From Pseudomonas endophytica (lineage in GTDB: Bacteria; Pseudomonadota; Gammaproteobacteria; Pseudomonadales; Pseudomonadaceae), in assembly GCF_001411475.1 (NCBI RefSeq), contig NZ_LLWH01000183.1, positions 1-32,230 of the forward strand: DNA of 32,230 bases, written 5' to 3'. The notes under the pieces were generated by a model. It did no database searches. It was not told where the DNA came from and saw only the letters and a list, made by a program, of their open reading frames with translations. Position 1 is the stretch's first letter. Every line of letters begins with the position of its first letter. Positions 24,545 to 32,191 of the stretch are shown here, piece after piece. The position numbers and the translations under genes are program-made.

Positions 24545-25243
24545 ATGCGCGTAGACCGTTTTCTCAGCAACCTCCCCCAGTTCAATCGCCAACACGCGCG
24601 TTTGTTGCTGATTGAAAAGCGAGTGCGGGTTGATGGCCGGATCGTGTCTGACCCACACCATGACATCCGGGAATTCAACCGCATTGAGCTTGATGATCTG
24701 GTCCTGCAAGTCGGTAAGCCCGCGCGCTATTTGATGCTGCACAAACCGCCTGGCTGCGTCAGTGCCACTCAAGACCCGGAGCACCCGACAGTGCTGGATC
24801 TGTTGAGCGAAGCGGATAAGCACGACTTACACATCGCCGGTCGGTTGGACTTCAATACCAGCGGCCTGATGCTGATCACCAATGATGGCCACTGGTCACG
24901 CTACCTGACGCAACCGCATACCAAGTTACCCAAGACGTATTACGTCGAAACTGAGCAGCTCATCACCCGCGATTACATCGCTCAGTTTGAAAAAGGTGTG
25001 TATTTCGCCTACGAAGATCTGACCACGCTACCGGCCAAACTAGAATTGCTAGGCTCCAATAGCGCGCGTTTGAGCATCGTTGAAGGCCGTTATCATCAGG
25101 TCAAACGCATGTTTGGCTATTTCAACAATAAAGTAGTGCACCTGCACCGTGAAAGCATTGGCCCTTTAAAACTCGATAGTCAACTCGCCCCAGGCGAATA
25201 TCGCGCACTCACCGCCCAAGAACTTACTTTGTTCAAGCCCTGA
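24545..25243 (+). CDS. rsuA: 16S rRNA pseudouridine(516) synthase
   Basis: 232 residues. Isomerises U516 of 16S rRNA to pseudouridine. An N-terminal S4 RNA-binding domain (residues 1-45; ARLLLIEKRVRVDGRIV) is followed by the catalytic domain with GRLDFNTSGLML, whose Asp102 aligns with the catalytic Asp in E. coli RsuA. The ATG at 24545 gives MRVDRFLSNLPQ; a TTG three codons earlier is less likely. The C-terminal block EGRYHQVKRMFGYFNNKV is typical of the RsuA/RluB/E/F group. RluE-type enzymes are the main alternative, but the length and the S4 domain support RsuA. Confidence 0.9.
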   Translation: MRVDRFLSNLPQFNRQHARLLLIEKRVRVDGRIVSDPHHDIREFNRIELDDLVLQVGKPARYLMLHKPPGCVSATQDPEHPTVLDLLSEADKHDLHIAGRLDFNTSGLMLITNDGHWSRYLTQPHTKLPKTYYVETEQLITRDYIAQFEKGVYFAYEDLTTLPAKLELLGSNSARLSIVEGRYHQVKRMFGYFNNKVVHLHRESIGPLKLDSQLAPGEYRALTAQELTLFKP

Positions 25244-25329
25244 CACCCGGTCAAAGAGCCACGCTTGCCTGTCATATTCACGGTGCACTATCAGTCTGAC
25301 AGACGCTCGATTCACTGGAGTCAGACGCC

Positions 25330-26205
25330 ATGATGAAGCCCGAAATCGCTGTGCTCGATCTTCAAGGGCAGTATCGAATTCATACCGAGTTGTTTCGCTC
25401 TGAAACCGCGCAAAACACCATCATTTTGGTCAACGGCTCAATGTCCACCACGGCATCATTTGCCCAGACCGTCAAAAACCTGCATCCGCACCTAAACATC
25501 GTTCTCTACGACCCGCCCTACGCAGGCCGGTCAAAACCTCACAATAGGCATCAGAACCTGCTGACAAAAGAACTGGAAGCCCACGTTTTGCTGGAGTTGA
25601 TTGAGCATTTTGACGCACAGTATTTGCTGTCATTTTCGTGGGGAGGCACAGCCGCCCTAACTGCCTTGGCCAACTCACCACGACGCATCGAAAAAGCCGT
25701 CATCAGCTCTTTTTCGCCACTCATCAACGCCCCTATGCGCAACTACTTGGAACGCGGCCGCCGATGCTTGGCAGACTGTAATCGCATGCAAGTCGGAAAC
25801 CTAGTCAACGACACTTTAGGTAAACATCTGCCGTCGCTGTTCAAGCGTTTCAACTACCGGCACGTCAGCACCTTGGCCGAACACGAATACGCGCAGATGC
25901 ACTTTCATATCAATCAAGTGCTGACCAGCGACCCTACTTGCTACCTCAAGGCCACACAACGCATTGAAATACCGGTGTTGTTCATCAATGGTGAATGGGA
26001 CGAATACACCGCCGCCAACGACGCACGGCAGTTCGCACCTGCGATCCGCCATAGCCAATTTGTATGCGTGGAAAACACCGGACATTTTCTGGACATGGAG
26101 CACAAACAAGCAAGCCAGATCAGCAAGAGTGCTTTGCTCGACTTTTTGAAAGCGCCAGCGCCTTTACTCACAAGGCCGGCACAGCGATTGTCGTTCGTGC
26201 TGTAA
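25330..26205 (+). CDS. phaG: (R)-3-hydroxyacyl-ACP:CoA transacylase PhaG
   Basis: 291-residue alpha/beta-hydrolase fold protein diverting (R)-3-hydroxyacyl chains from fatty acid synthesis to medium-chain PHA precursors. It matches P. putida PhaG closely along its length: MKPEIAVLDLQGQYRIHTE, NTIILVNGSMSTTASFAQTV, FKRFNYRHVSTL and AQMHFHINQVL. The likely triad is Ser103 (FSWGG), Asp224 (GEWDEY) and His252 (NTGHFLDME). RhlA, the HAA synthase of rhamnolipid synthesis, is the nearest alternative and shares these motifs, but the similarity pattern and the absence of rhlB favour PhaG. GGAG lies 9 bases before the first ATG. No PHA synthase genes are nearby, as is usual for phaG. Confidence 0.88.
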   Translation: MMKPEIAVLDLQGQYRIHTELFRSETAQNTIILVNGSMSTTASFAQTVKNLHPHLNIVLYDPPYAGRSKPHNRHQNLLTKELEAHVLLELIEHFDAQYLLSFSWGGTAALTALANSPRRIEKAVISSFSPLINAPMRNYLERGRRCLADCNRMQVGNLVNDTLGKHLPSLFKRFNYRHVSTLAEHEYAQMHFHINQVLTSDPTCYLKATQRIEIPVLFINGEWDEYTAANDARQFAPAIRHSQFVCVENTGHFLDMEHKQASQISKSALLDFLKAPAPLLTRPAQRLSFVL

Positions 26206-26312
26206 GCACGTCGAACACACGGAAAGGTTGTAAACAACGCTTTTAATTGAATATTTCAAGAATAAAAACTTCTCATCAAGGCTGACATCTGGTACAAAGT
26301 TAGCCGCTTTGA

Positions 26313-26386
26313 GCGGGTATAGTTTAGTGGCAAAACGAAAGCTTCCCAAGCTTTAGTTGAGGGTTCGATTCCCTCTACCCGCTCCA
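26313..26386 (+). tRNA. tRNA-Gly (anticodon CCC)
   Basis: 74 bases with an encoded CCA. The acceptor stem pairs GCGGGTA (26313-26319) with TACCCGC (26376-26382). The anticodon stem is AAAGC/GCTTT with loop TTCCCAA, anticodon CCC at 26345-26347. The T arm GAGGG-TTCGATT-CCCTC is canonical. It is a single gene with no other tRNA nearby. tRNA 3' ends are common integration sites, and the decayed region that follows fits that, though I found no att repeat. Confidence 0.97.
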
Positions 26387-26438
26387 TATTTTCAAGCGTT
26401 TTCAGGCAACTCAGCCTACTTTTTGAATCTCCCTCGTC

Positions 26439-26660
26439 TTAAAGCAACTCATACGTTTGCTTATCAAATTCGTTGCTTGAACGCACTTTCGGACTCGGAT
26501 TAGGCCCGATCAATGAGTTCACGTGTACTTGATCACCGCCTACTTCATGCACCACGTCCGCAATCACGATAAATGAAGCAACCGCCTCTACGGGCTTGGT
26601 TTAGGTAAGACCAGCCATGCTCGACAGTGCAAAAAAAGCAGCCAGCAGCATAGATCGCAT
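26439..26660 (-). pseudogene. N-terminal stub of a metal ABC transporter substrate-binding protein
   Basis: Reading minus from the ATG at 26660: MRSMLLAAFFALSSMAGLT, an in-frame TAA (26601-26603), then TKPVEAVASFIVIADVVHEV, then GGDQVHVNSLIGPNPSPKV and a stop at 26439. The first part looks like a signal peptide, and the block ASFIVIADVVHEVGGDQV with VNSLIGPNPSP matches the start of ZnuA/MntC-type binding proteins (usual form F..IADMV..VGGD.V.V..LVGPN.DPH). Only about 70 codons survive out of about 300, and the PxxH metal ligand reads PSPK. It lies 39 bases downstream of the broken GGDEF gene in the same direction. Confidence 0.75.
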
Positions 26661-26699
26661 CTATTCACGCTCACTGCGCGCCAGCTCTTGCCGCGACAT

Positions 26700-27297
26700 T
26701 TATTCCTGCCCAGCCTTTTTCACTTTGTACATCGCCGTGTCGGCGTAGTGCAGCAATTGCTGAGCGTTTTCTCCGTGCTCGGGGTAAACGGCAATGCCAA
26801 TGCTGCAAAAATGTTGAGCGTGTAATCTTCAATCACGATGGGCTGGCTTAACTCAAAGCAGATTTTTTCGGCAACGACTAACCCATCACAGGGCCACTTG
26901 AGGTTTTCCAAAACCAGTACAAACTCGTCGCCCCCCATTCTGGCCACTGTGTCGCTGTCACGCACACACGCCTTTAATCGCAGCGCAACGTGCTGCAACA
27001 ACATGTCGCCAACGCCGTGACCGTGGCTGTCATTGATGAGTTTGAAGCCGTCCAGATCGGCATACAGCACGGCCAGGTAGTGCTGCTCGCGCTTGGCTCG
27101 GACCAAAGCGCTGCTCAAGCGTTCGTAAAGAAACTCACGATTGGGCAGCGGGTCAACGCGTCGTGCTGCGCCAAAAACTGAAGCCGGGCATGCAGTTTTT
27201 TTCTTTCAATGGCCGCTGCTACTTGGGCGGATACGAACTGCAAAAGCTCTTTGTGCGACTCGGTATAGCCCACGAACTGCATTCCTTGCAGTTCACT
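26700..27297 (-). pseudogene. GAF-GGDEF diguanylate cyclase, truncated and frameshifted
   Basis: Conceptually continuous but broken by two single-base losses. Minus strand from 27297: the end of a GAF-like domain (GYTESHKELLQFVSAQVAAA), linker RKKLHARLQFLAQHDALTR, then a frameshift at about 27147-27153 after which the frame resumes as LPNREFLYERLSSALVRAKR. The GGDEF core is intact: ADLDGFKLINDSHGHGVGD, the I-site RDSD and RMGGDEFVLVLEN. A second shift at about 26801-26811 leads to IGIAVYPEHGENAQQLLHYA and YKVKKAGQE with stop at 26700-26702. The 5' end is lost at an in-frame TAA (27298-27300) next to a palindrome. The longest uninterrupted piece is 133 codons (26720-27118). It probably makes no active cyclase. 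Confidence 0.82.
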
Positions 27298-27302
27298 TTA
27301 TA

Positions 27303-27317
27303 GGTTAGGGCCTAACC
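27303..27317. repeat. Palindrome at the truncated end of the GGDEF pseudogene; rest of the gap featureless
   Basis: ggttagg-g-cctaacc, a perfect 7-base-arm palindrome directly beside the point where cyclase similarity stops. It might mark a deletion or insertion junction. From here to the PLD-type gene (27318-27535) I see no gene, tRNA or clear terminator. Confidence 0.4.
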
Positions 27318-27535
27318 GCCCTTCAGTGCATAGGTCAGGTCGCGGCTACAACGCCCGGGCATGACCGGCGCTAACCATAATAAAAACTCATGCACACGGT
27401 TCCAAAAATCAGACTTCACGTGCTCAAGCCGCCATGCAGTCGTTCGATTTAGGCGCCTTTTAAAGCGTTATATAACCGAGCGCTGGCAAAATGCTATGCA
27501 TTGTGCAAAAAAACCAGCACTTAGGTCGGCAATCC

Positions 27536-28693
27536 CTAGCGGCGGCGGCCGATAACGTTGACCACCACTCGATCAACCCAGCCCCAAATACGCTGCTTAA
27601 CCCGCCCCCACAGCGGCCGTGAGCGCCAGGCTTGCAAAGTGATGGGCAGACTTTGAGCGAAATCGGCCCTAAAGCTTGCAGCCACAGCTGCTGTCAGCGT
27701 CGGATCAAGGGCCTCAAGATTGGCTTCAAGGTTGAAGCGCAGATTCCAGTGGTCAAAGTTGCATGACCCAATGCTGACCCAGTCGTCGATCAAAACCATT
27801 TTCAAGTGCAAAAAGCGCGGCTGGTATTCGAATATCTGTACCCCGGACTTGAGCAATCGCGGGTAGTAACGATGCCCGGCATAACGCACTGACGGATGAT
27901 CCGTGCGCGGGCCGGTCAGTAACAGGCGCACATCCACACCGCGATTGGCAGCACGACGCAACGAGCGCCGCACACTCCACGTCGGTAAAAAATAAGGCGT
28001 GGCTAACCAAATGCTGTGCTTGGCACTGTTGATGGCCCGAACCAGTGATTGCAAAATATCGCGATGCTGATGGGCGTCGGCATAGGCCACACGCCCCATG
28101 CCCTCGCGTTGTTCAGGCGCTTTGGGTAACCGAGCGAGTCCGAAGTGAGTGGCAGGTCTCCATGCTTTTCGACTGATATTGGCGCGCCATTGACGCTCAA
28201 ACAGCATTTGCCAGTCCTGGACCAGCGGGCCTTGAATCTGAACCATCACCTCGTGCCAGTCACACGTATTCTCGACTGGCTGCCAAAACTCATCGGTCAC
28301 GCCCGTCCCGCCGACCACCGCCAAGCGCTGATCCACCAGCAAAAGTTTGCGGTGATCGCGGTACAAATTGCTCAACCCACGACGCCAGTTCAGCGGGTTA
28401 TAAAACCGAAGCTCAACCCCCGCCTCAGTCAGCCTGAGTCGCAAGCCTGCGGTAAATGCCAAACTGCCATAACCATCAAACAGGCAGCGCACGCGTACTT
28501 CACGTCGGGCTGCGCGTTCCAGCGCCTGGACGAGAATGTCCGCGCACTGCCCGGCCTCGACTAAATAGAACTCTAGATCAAGGTAACTCTGAGCCCCATC
28601 AATCGCCGCCAGCATGATCGGGAAAAACTCTGGACCGTCGATTAATAACTTGAATTGATTGGCGCTTTGCCAGGGAAACACCGCGCCAGCCAT
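27536..28693 (-). CDS. Phospholipase D-type cardiolipin synthase (ClsB-like)
   Basis: 385-residue PLD-superfamily protein with both HKD motifs: His114-Lys116-Asp121 (YRDHRKLLLVD) and His296-Lys298-Asp303 (FLHLKMVLIDD, followed by SIGSCNFDHWN). Cardiolipin synthases of the ClsB type have this length and no N-terminal membrane anchors, as here. The likely reaction is transphosphatidylation of phosphatidylglycerol or PE to cardiolipin. The ATG is one base from the yceI stop, so the pair is cotranscribed. Alternative: another PLD-family phosphatidyltransferase. The symbol is withheld because paralogs are several. Confidence 0.85.
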   Translation of the reverse strand: MAGAVFPWQSANQFKLLIDGPEFFPIMLAAIDGAQSYLDLEFYLVEAGQCADILVQALERAARREVRVRCLFDGYGSLAFTAGLRLRLTEAGVELRFYNPLNWRRGLSNLYRDHRKLLLVDQRLAVVGGTGVTDEFWQPVENTCDWHEVMVQIQGPLVQDWQMLFERQWRANISRKAWRPATHFGLARLPKAPEQREGMGRVAYADAHQHRDILQSLVRAINSAKHSIWLATPYFLPTWSVRRSLRRAANRGVDVRLLLTGPRTDHPSVRYAGHRYYPRLLKSGVQIFEYQPRFLHLKMVLIDDWVSIGSCNFDHWNLRFNLEANLEALDPTLTAAVAASFRADFAQSLPITLQAWRSRPLWGRVKQRIWGWVDRVVVNVIGRRR

Positions 28694-28694
28694 G

Positions 28695-29285
28695 TTAGCG
28701 AGCCGTAAAAATCAGCACCGCATTGACCGGTACTGAAAAGCTGATCGCCGATAAGCCGGCTGATTTACGCAAGGTTTCAAGTTCGGGTTGCAAGGCAAAA
28801 TCCTCGGCTTGCAGCATCAACGGCTCAAGGGTCACAACCTGGAAGCGATGTTCATCCAGCCGGGTAGCCAACAGTTCAGCCTCATAGGTGTGCTGCTTGC
28901 CACGCAAGTTGACGGTCACCGGCAAACGCAACTCCACTTGAGCTCCCGCTGCCAGCTCGTTGATTGGCTGCATATTGATTTGCGCGGTGATCTGCGCCTC
29001 TGGGAATTGCTTGAAGTCGAACAACTGATCGCGCATACGCTCATCGCGCAAAGGCACCGCGCTGTTGACCGAGTCCATTTCAATGCGCAATTGCGCCTGT
29101 CCCTTACGGTCCACTTTGCCGTGTAAGACCAAAAAGCGGTGCTTATTGGCGACATTGCCATTTTGCGTGGTGACAAACGAAAGCCGTGATGACTCACCGT
29201 CCAAGTACCAACTGGCCTGGGCATACAGGCTCACGCCCAGGGTTAAGATCAACGCGCAGGCAGAAGATAAAAACGTTTTAAGCAT
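28695..29285 (-). CDS. YceI family periplasmic lipid-binding-like protein
   Basis: 196 residues. A signal peptide spans residues 1-24 (LYAQA-SWYL). The rest is the YceI beta-barrel fold: SWYLDGESSRLSFVTTQNGN, VDRKGQAQLRIEMDSVNSAV, RDERMRDQLFDFKQFPEAQI. YceI proteins resemble polyisoprenoid-binding lipocalin-like barrels, and their physiological role is mostly unsettled. It is upstream of the PLD-type gene with a one-base gap, suggesting a joint function in membrane lipid metabolism. It is divergent from olsBA. Confidence 0.88.
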   Translation of the reverse strand: MLKTFLSSACALILTLGVSLYAQASWYLDGESSRLSFVTTQNGNVANKHRFLVLHGKVDRKGQAQLRIEMDSVNSAVPLRDERMRDQLFDFKQFPEAQITAQINMQPINELAAGAQVELRLPVTVNLRGKQHTYEAELLATRLDEHRFQVVTLEPLMLQAEDFALQPELETLRKSAGLSAISFSVPVNAVLIFTAR

Positions 29286-29401
29286 AAAAACTCATCGGCA
29301 AGTTAACGGCCCCTAGTGTGAGTGCTTATAACCCGGCTTGGCAGATTTTTTTGCACAACGATAGGACGCGTATCCGCATCGCCAGTTCCTTGCCCAAGAT
29401 G

Positions 29402-29430
29402 CTGTCATACAAGCATCACTCAAATGTCAT
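29402..29430 (+). promoter_or_regulatory. Pho-box-like triple repeat upstream of olsBA
   Basis: CTGTCAT (29402-29408), ACAA, GCATCAC (29413-29419), TCAA, ATGTCAT (29424-29430): three 7-base units every 11 bases, the PhoB box architecture (CTGTCAT with 4-base AT-rich spacers). The outer two are 7/7 and 6/7 matches and the middle one keeps TCA. It is 82 bases upstream of the olsB ATG. The match is sequence-based; PhoB control is inferred. Confidence 0.65.
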
Positions 29431-29455
29431 GGTCATGAAATTGCGACTCCTTAGC

Positions 29456-29499
29456 CTGAGGTTGCACACCTCAGTCGACAAGGCAGGCTTAAAGCCTGC
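29456..29499 (+). other. Two tandem hairpins just before the olsB ribosome site
   Basis: Hairpin 1: ctgaggt/acctcag with loop tgcac (29456-29474). Hairpin 2: gcaggctt-a-aagcctgc (29483-29499), 17 bases perfect. The second ends one base before the CGGAG ribosome site of olsB. Likely in the mRNA leader or an operator; neither role is proven. Confidence 0.45.
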
Positions 29500-29512
29500 A
29501 CGGAGATTCGCA

Positions 29513-30268
29513 ATGTCCCAGATCGCCAGTATCCGCGACACCGCTCAAGCACGCCGACTGCAGGCTGAACGCTTGCTTGGCCCAGAGGCTCTACGTGAGG
29601 CTCAAGCCTTGCGATTTCGGGTTTTCAGCGGCGAACTACGCGCCAAACTAAAAAGCGCCGATCTGGAACTGGATGTAGATCATTACGACGCGCATTGCGA
29701 ACACATCGGGGTTCGAGATCTCAATACCGGGCTATTGGTCGCAACCACACGTCTGCTGGACCACAGCGCTGCGCGCAACATCGGTCATTTCTACAGTGAA
29801 GAAGAATTCAACCTTTATGGCCTCGCGCACCTACAAGGCCCGATTCTTGAAATCGGCCGAACCTGTGTCGATCCGGCTTACCGTAATGGCGGCACCATCG
29901 CCGTGCTATGGGGCGAACTGGCTGAAGTCCTCAACCAAGGCGATTACCACTACCTGATGGGCTGCGCGAGCATCCCAATGCAAGACGGTGGCATCCAAGC
30001 GCAAGCAATCATGCAGCGTTTGCGCGAACGTTACCTGTGCATTGAGCACCTGCGCGCAGAGCCTAAAAACCCACTGCCAGTGTTAGAGGTACCGGCTAAC
30101 GTCATCGCCGAAATGCCCCCGCTGCTCAAGGCGTACATGCGCTTAGGCGCGAAAATTTGTGGCGAGCCGTGCTGGGACGAAGACTTTCAGGTCGCGGACG
30201 TATTTATCCTGCTTAAACGCGACGAGCTGTGCCCGCGCTACGCACGCCACTTTAAGGCAGCCATGTGA
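29513..30268 (+). CDS. olsB: L-ornithine N-alpha-acyltransferase OlsB
   Basis: 251 residues. Transfers a 3-hydroxyacyl chain from ACP to ornithine, forming lyso-ornithine lipid. The ATG at 29513 ([20 protein letters not shown]) follows CGGAG 7 bases earlier; an in-frame ATG at 29318 is far upstream and would read through the Pho-box-like repeat. GNAT-type features: [48 protein letters not shown]. The C-terminal part [15 protein letters not shown] and AYMRLG match OlsB homologs. It is followed by olsA with a one-base overlap. Preceded by a candidate PhoB site, in line with ornithine lipids replacing phospholipids in phosphate limitation. Confidence 0.88.
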   Translation: MSQIASIRDTAQARRLQAERLLGPEALREAQALRFRVFSGELRAKLKSADLELDVDHYDAHCEHIGVRDLNTGLLVATTRLLDHSAARNIGHFYSEEEFNLYGLAHLQGPILEIGRTCVDPAYRNGGTIAVLWGELAEVLNQGDYHYLMGCASIPMQDGGIQAQAIMQRLRERYLCIEHLRAEPKNPLPVLEVPANVIAEMPPLLKAYMRLGAKICGEPCWDEDFQVADVFILLKRDELCPRYARHFKAAM

Positions 30269-31059
30269 TGAGCCGCCTGCGCCTCTATGGGCGAGTGCTG
30301 CGTATTGTCGGCGTTATCGGCTTAGGTCTCGGCATGGCGAGTCTTTTTGCCCTGCTGGAGCGGCTGCGCCTGAACTGCGCCATGGATCGTCGCCAACGCT
30401 GGACGCAGTTCTTCATGAAGCGCCTGAGCAATGCCCTGCCGTTTCACGTCAGGGTGTTTGGAGAGCTGCCATCCACTCCCATGTTATGGGTCAGCAACCA
30501 TGTGTCATGGACCGACATTGCCTTGTTGGGGCAACTGACGCCGCTGTCCTTTTTGTCCAAAGCCGAAGTGCGCCACTGGCCCGTAGCCGGTTGGCTAGCA
30601 GACAAAGCCGGCAGCCTGTTTATTCGCAGAGGCGCGGGTGACAGCCAGGCGATCCAGAAACAAATGGGCCGTCATCTGCTACAACAACATCCGCTGCTGA
30701 TGTTTCCCGAGGGGACGACCACCGATGGGCGCTCAGTGCGCACGTTTCATGGGCGATTGTTATCGGCAGCGATAGACACCGAGGTGGCTTTACAGCCGGT
30801 AGCGGTTCGTTACTTGCGCGATGGCGAGCGTGATCAAATCGCACCGTTTATTGGCAATGATGATTTGCTGTCGCACTTGCTGCGCGTGCTTGCGCATGAG
30901 CACGCGCAGGTTGAGATTCATGTCTTGGAGCCGATTGCCTGTGAAGGGCAGCAGCGCGCGAAGTTGGCGCTCAGGGCGCAGGAGGCGATTGCGCAGGTGC
31001 TTAGCGCAGAGCCTGAGGCCAGCCCACAGACTGAGTGTGAACCGGTTGCGTTGGTTTAG
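30268..31059 (+). CDS. olsA: Lyso-ornithine lipid O-acyltransferase OlsA
   Basis: 263 residues. Adds the second acyl chain to lyso-ornithine lipid to complete ornithine lipid. The PlsC-type motifs are complete: HX4D at His78-Asp83 (SNHVSWTDIALL), then SLFIRRG, FPEGTT (146-151) and QPVAVRYL. An N-terminal membrane anchor lies at about residues 12-30. The ATG at 30268 overlaps the olsB TGA (TGATG), so translation is coupled; a GTG one codon upstream is an alternative. A generic 1-acyl-glycerol-3-phosphate acyltransferase is possible, but the partner olsB makes OlsA the best call. Confidence 0.88.
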   Translation: MSRLRLYGRVLRIVGVIGLGLGMASLFALLERLRLNCAMDRRQRWTQFFMKRLSNALPFHVRVFGELPSTPMLWVSNHVSWTDIALLGQLTPLSFLSKAEVRHWPVAGWLADKAGSLFIRRGAGDSQAIQKQMGRHLLQQHPLLMFPEGTTTDGRSVRTFHGRLLSAAIDTEVALQPVAVRYLRDGERDQIAPFIGNDDLLSHLLRVLAHEHAQVEIHVLEPIACEGQQRAKLALRAQEAIAQVLSAEPEASPQTECEPVALV

Positions 31060-31063
31060 CGCC

Positions 31064-31100
31064 AGATCAAAAGATCGCTAGGCAAGCCTGCACCTACAGG
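31064..31100. repeat. REP-like repeat fragment after olsA
   Basis: agatcaaaagatcgc (31064-31078), identical to 14801-14815, then ggcaagcctgcacctacagg with REP-like wording. It lies between convergent olsA and acpH. No T-tract, so a terminator role is unclear. Confidence 0.55.
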
Positions 31101-31119
31101 TTGTATGGTGCCCATACCA

Positions 31120-31707
31120 TCATGCACCTAGGCTGAGTTTTTCTCTGGCCGCAAATGCCTGCAATTGCGGATAAAAGGCGTTGAAATCTTCACTTAGCGG
31201 CTCATACAGGGCACGCAAATCATGCATGGCGCCATTCAACTCTTCTGGCCGCGAAAGACGACGAGCAATACCGCTGATGACTCGCTCCAGCACCTCAAAG
31301 TCACGGTACGAGCCCAGCCAGTCGTGTGCCGCCATATGCGGTGCGATGTCGGCCAAACGCTCGGGCAGTTGGGGTTGCGCGACCAGAAGCTGATAGAACC
31401 GCGAAGTGAAGCGCTCAAGCGGCCCTTCTGCGTATTGCGACCAATCACGCGCCAAACAATGATCGAAGAAAACATCAAGCACGATGCCCGCGTAACGTCG
31501 TCGAGTCTGGGTGAAGCGCGACAACGACTGATTGACCAGCGGATGGGCGTCGGTAAAGACGTCGATGCTGCGGTGCAACTGGATAGCCGACTCAATGGCC
31601 GTGCTGAACCGGCCTTGCAGACGCCCTTTAACAAAGTCGCCATAAAGACTGCCCAGCAATTCTTCAGGCTGCTGACCGCCAAGGTGTAGATGTGCGAGAT
31701 AATTCAT
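31120..31707 (-). CDS. acpH: Acyl carrier protein phosphodiesterase (AcpH family)
   Basis: 195 residues, all-helical. AcpH cleaves the 4'-phosphopantetheine arm from holo-ACP. The family N terminus MNYLAHLHLGGQQPEELLGS is followed by LYGDFVKGR, and LHRSIDVFTDAHPLV and VLDVFFDHCLARDW supply the conserved Asp/His metal-binding residues of this HD-like fold. Length is normal. It is convergent with olsA and divergent from the ArsR-type gene. A link to the 3-hydroxyacyl-ACP-using olsB and phaG is plausible but not shown. Confidence 0.9.
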   Translation of the reverse strand: MNYLAHLHLGGQQPEELLGSLYGDFVKGRLQGRFSTAIESAIQLHRSIDVFTDAHPLVNQSLSRFTQTRRRYAGIVLDVFFDHCLARDWSQYAEGPLERFTSRFYQLLVAQPQLPERLADIAPHMAAHDWLGSYRDFEVLERVISGIARRLSRPEELNGAMHDLRALYEPLSEDFNAFYPQLQAFAAREKLSLGA

Positions 31708-31748
31708 GTCGCGCAGTTTAGCATCCTGCGATTAATCAAGACCTCAAC

Positions 31749-31857
31749 ATATCGTTATAACTCGATATACCGATTTGGACTGATTTCAGATCAAATTCAT
31801 ATTTGTGTATCGCGATATTACGATTTAAAGTTCGCCTCATCGCGATATAACGCTATA
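31749..31857 (+). promoter_or_regulatory. Three ArsR-type operator-like repeats
   Basis: Related elements at 31751-31768 (atcgttataactcgatat, in inverted orientation), 31809-31824 (atcgcgatattacgat) and 31839-31857 (atcgcgatataacgctata), all built on ATCGnnATAnnACG. They occupy the 170-base gap before the ArsR-type gene, the last ending 20 bases from its ATG, so they probably cover its promoter. Autoregulation is inferred from family habit. Confidence 0.6.
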
Positions 31858-31877
31858 CCTCACTGAGCACTTTCACT

Positions 31878-32180
31878 ATGCCGATCGACCTCGACGAAAT
31901 AATAAAAGCGCTGGCACACCCAGTACGCCGAGAAATCATTCGCCTGCTTAAAGACCCGCACGTCGAGTTTCCTGACCAGCATCACAGCACTGAACATGGT
32001 GTGTGTGCCGGCCAGTTCGACCAACGCTTGGGGCTATCGCAATCCACCGTTTCCGCCCACCTCGCCACCTTGCAACGTGCTGGCTTAATCAGCAGCCAAA
32101 AGGTCGGTCAGTGGCACTTTTTCAAACGTAATGAGGAGGCCGTTCAGGCCTTCCTCGCGACATTGAGCCAAGAGCTTTAA
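31878..32180 (+). CDS. ArsR/SmtB-family transcriptional regulator
   Basis: 100-residue winged-helix repressor. ALAHPVRREIIRLLKDP (residues 11-27) is the N-terminal helix typical of ArsR proteins; the HTH at about 50-72 reads LGLSQSTVSAHLATLQRAGL, followed by the wing (ISSQKVGQWHFFKRNEE). One Cys (Cys43 in HGVCAGQF) plus His residues at 36-41; no CxC metal motif, so it may sense something other than arsenic. The MFS transporter that begins 12 bases later is a probable regulated partner. Ligand unknown. Confidence 0.9.
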   Translation: MPIDLDEIIKALAHPVRREIIRLLKDPHVEFPDQHHSTEHGVCAGQFDQRLGLSQSTVSAHLATLQRAGLISSQKVGQWHFFKRNEEAVQAFLATLSQEL

Positions 32181-32191
32181 CAAGGAATTCC

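Noticed and set aside
25330..26205. Calling this gene rhlA
   Set aside because: The triad and fold are shared, but the sequence follows PhaG of P. putida much more closely and there is no rhlB or rhlR nearby.
26313..27535. Integration of an island into tRNA-Gly
   Set aside because: No direct repeat of the tRNA 3' end was found downstream within the window, and no integrase is present.
30159..30641. 160-codon plus frame across the olsB-olsA junction
   Set aside because: Out of frame with both confidently assigned genes; no independent evidence.
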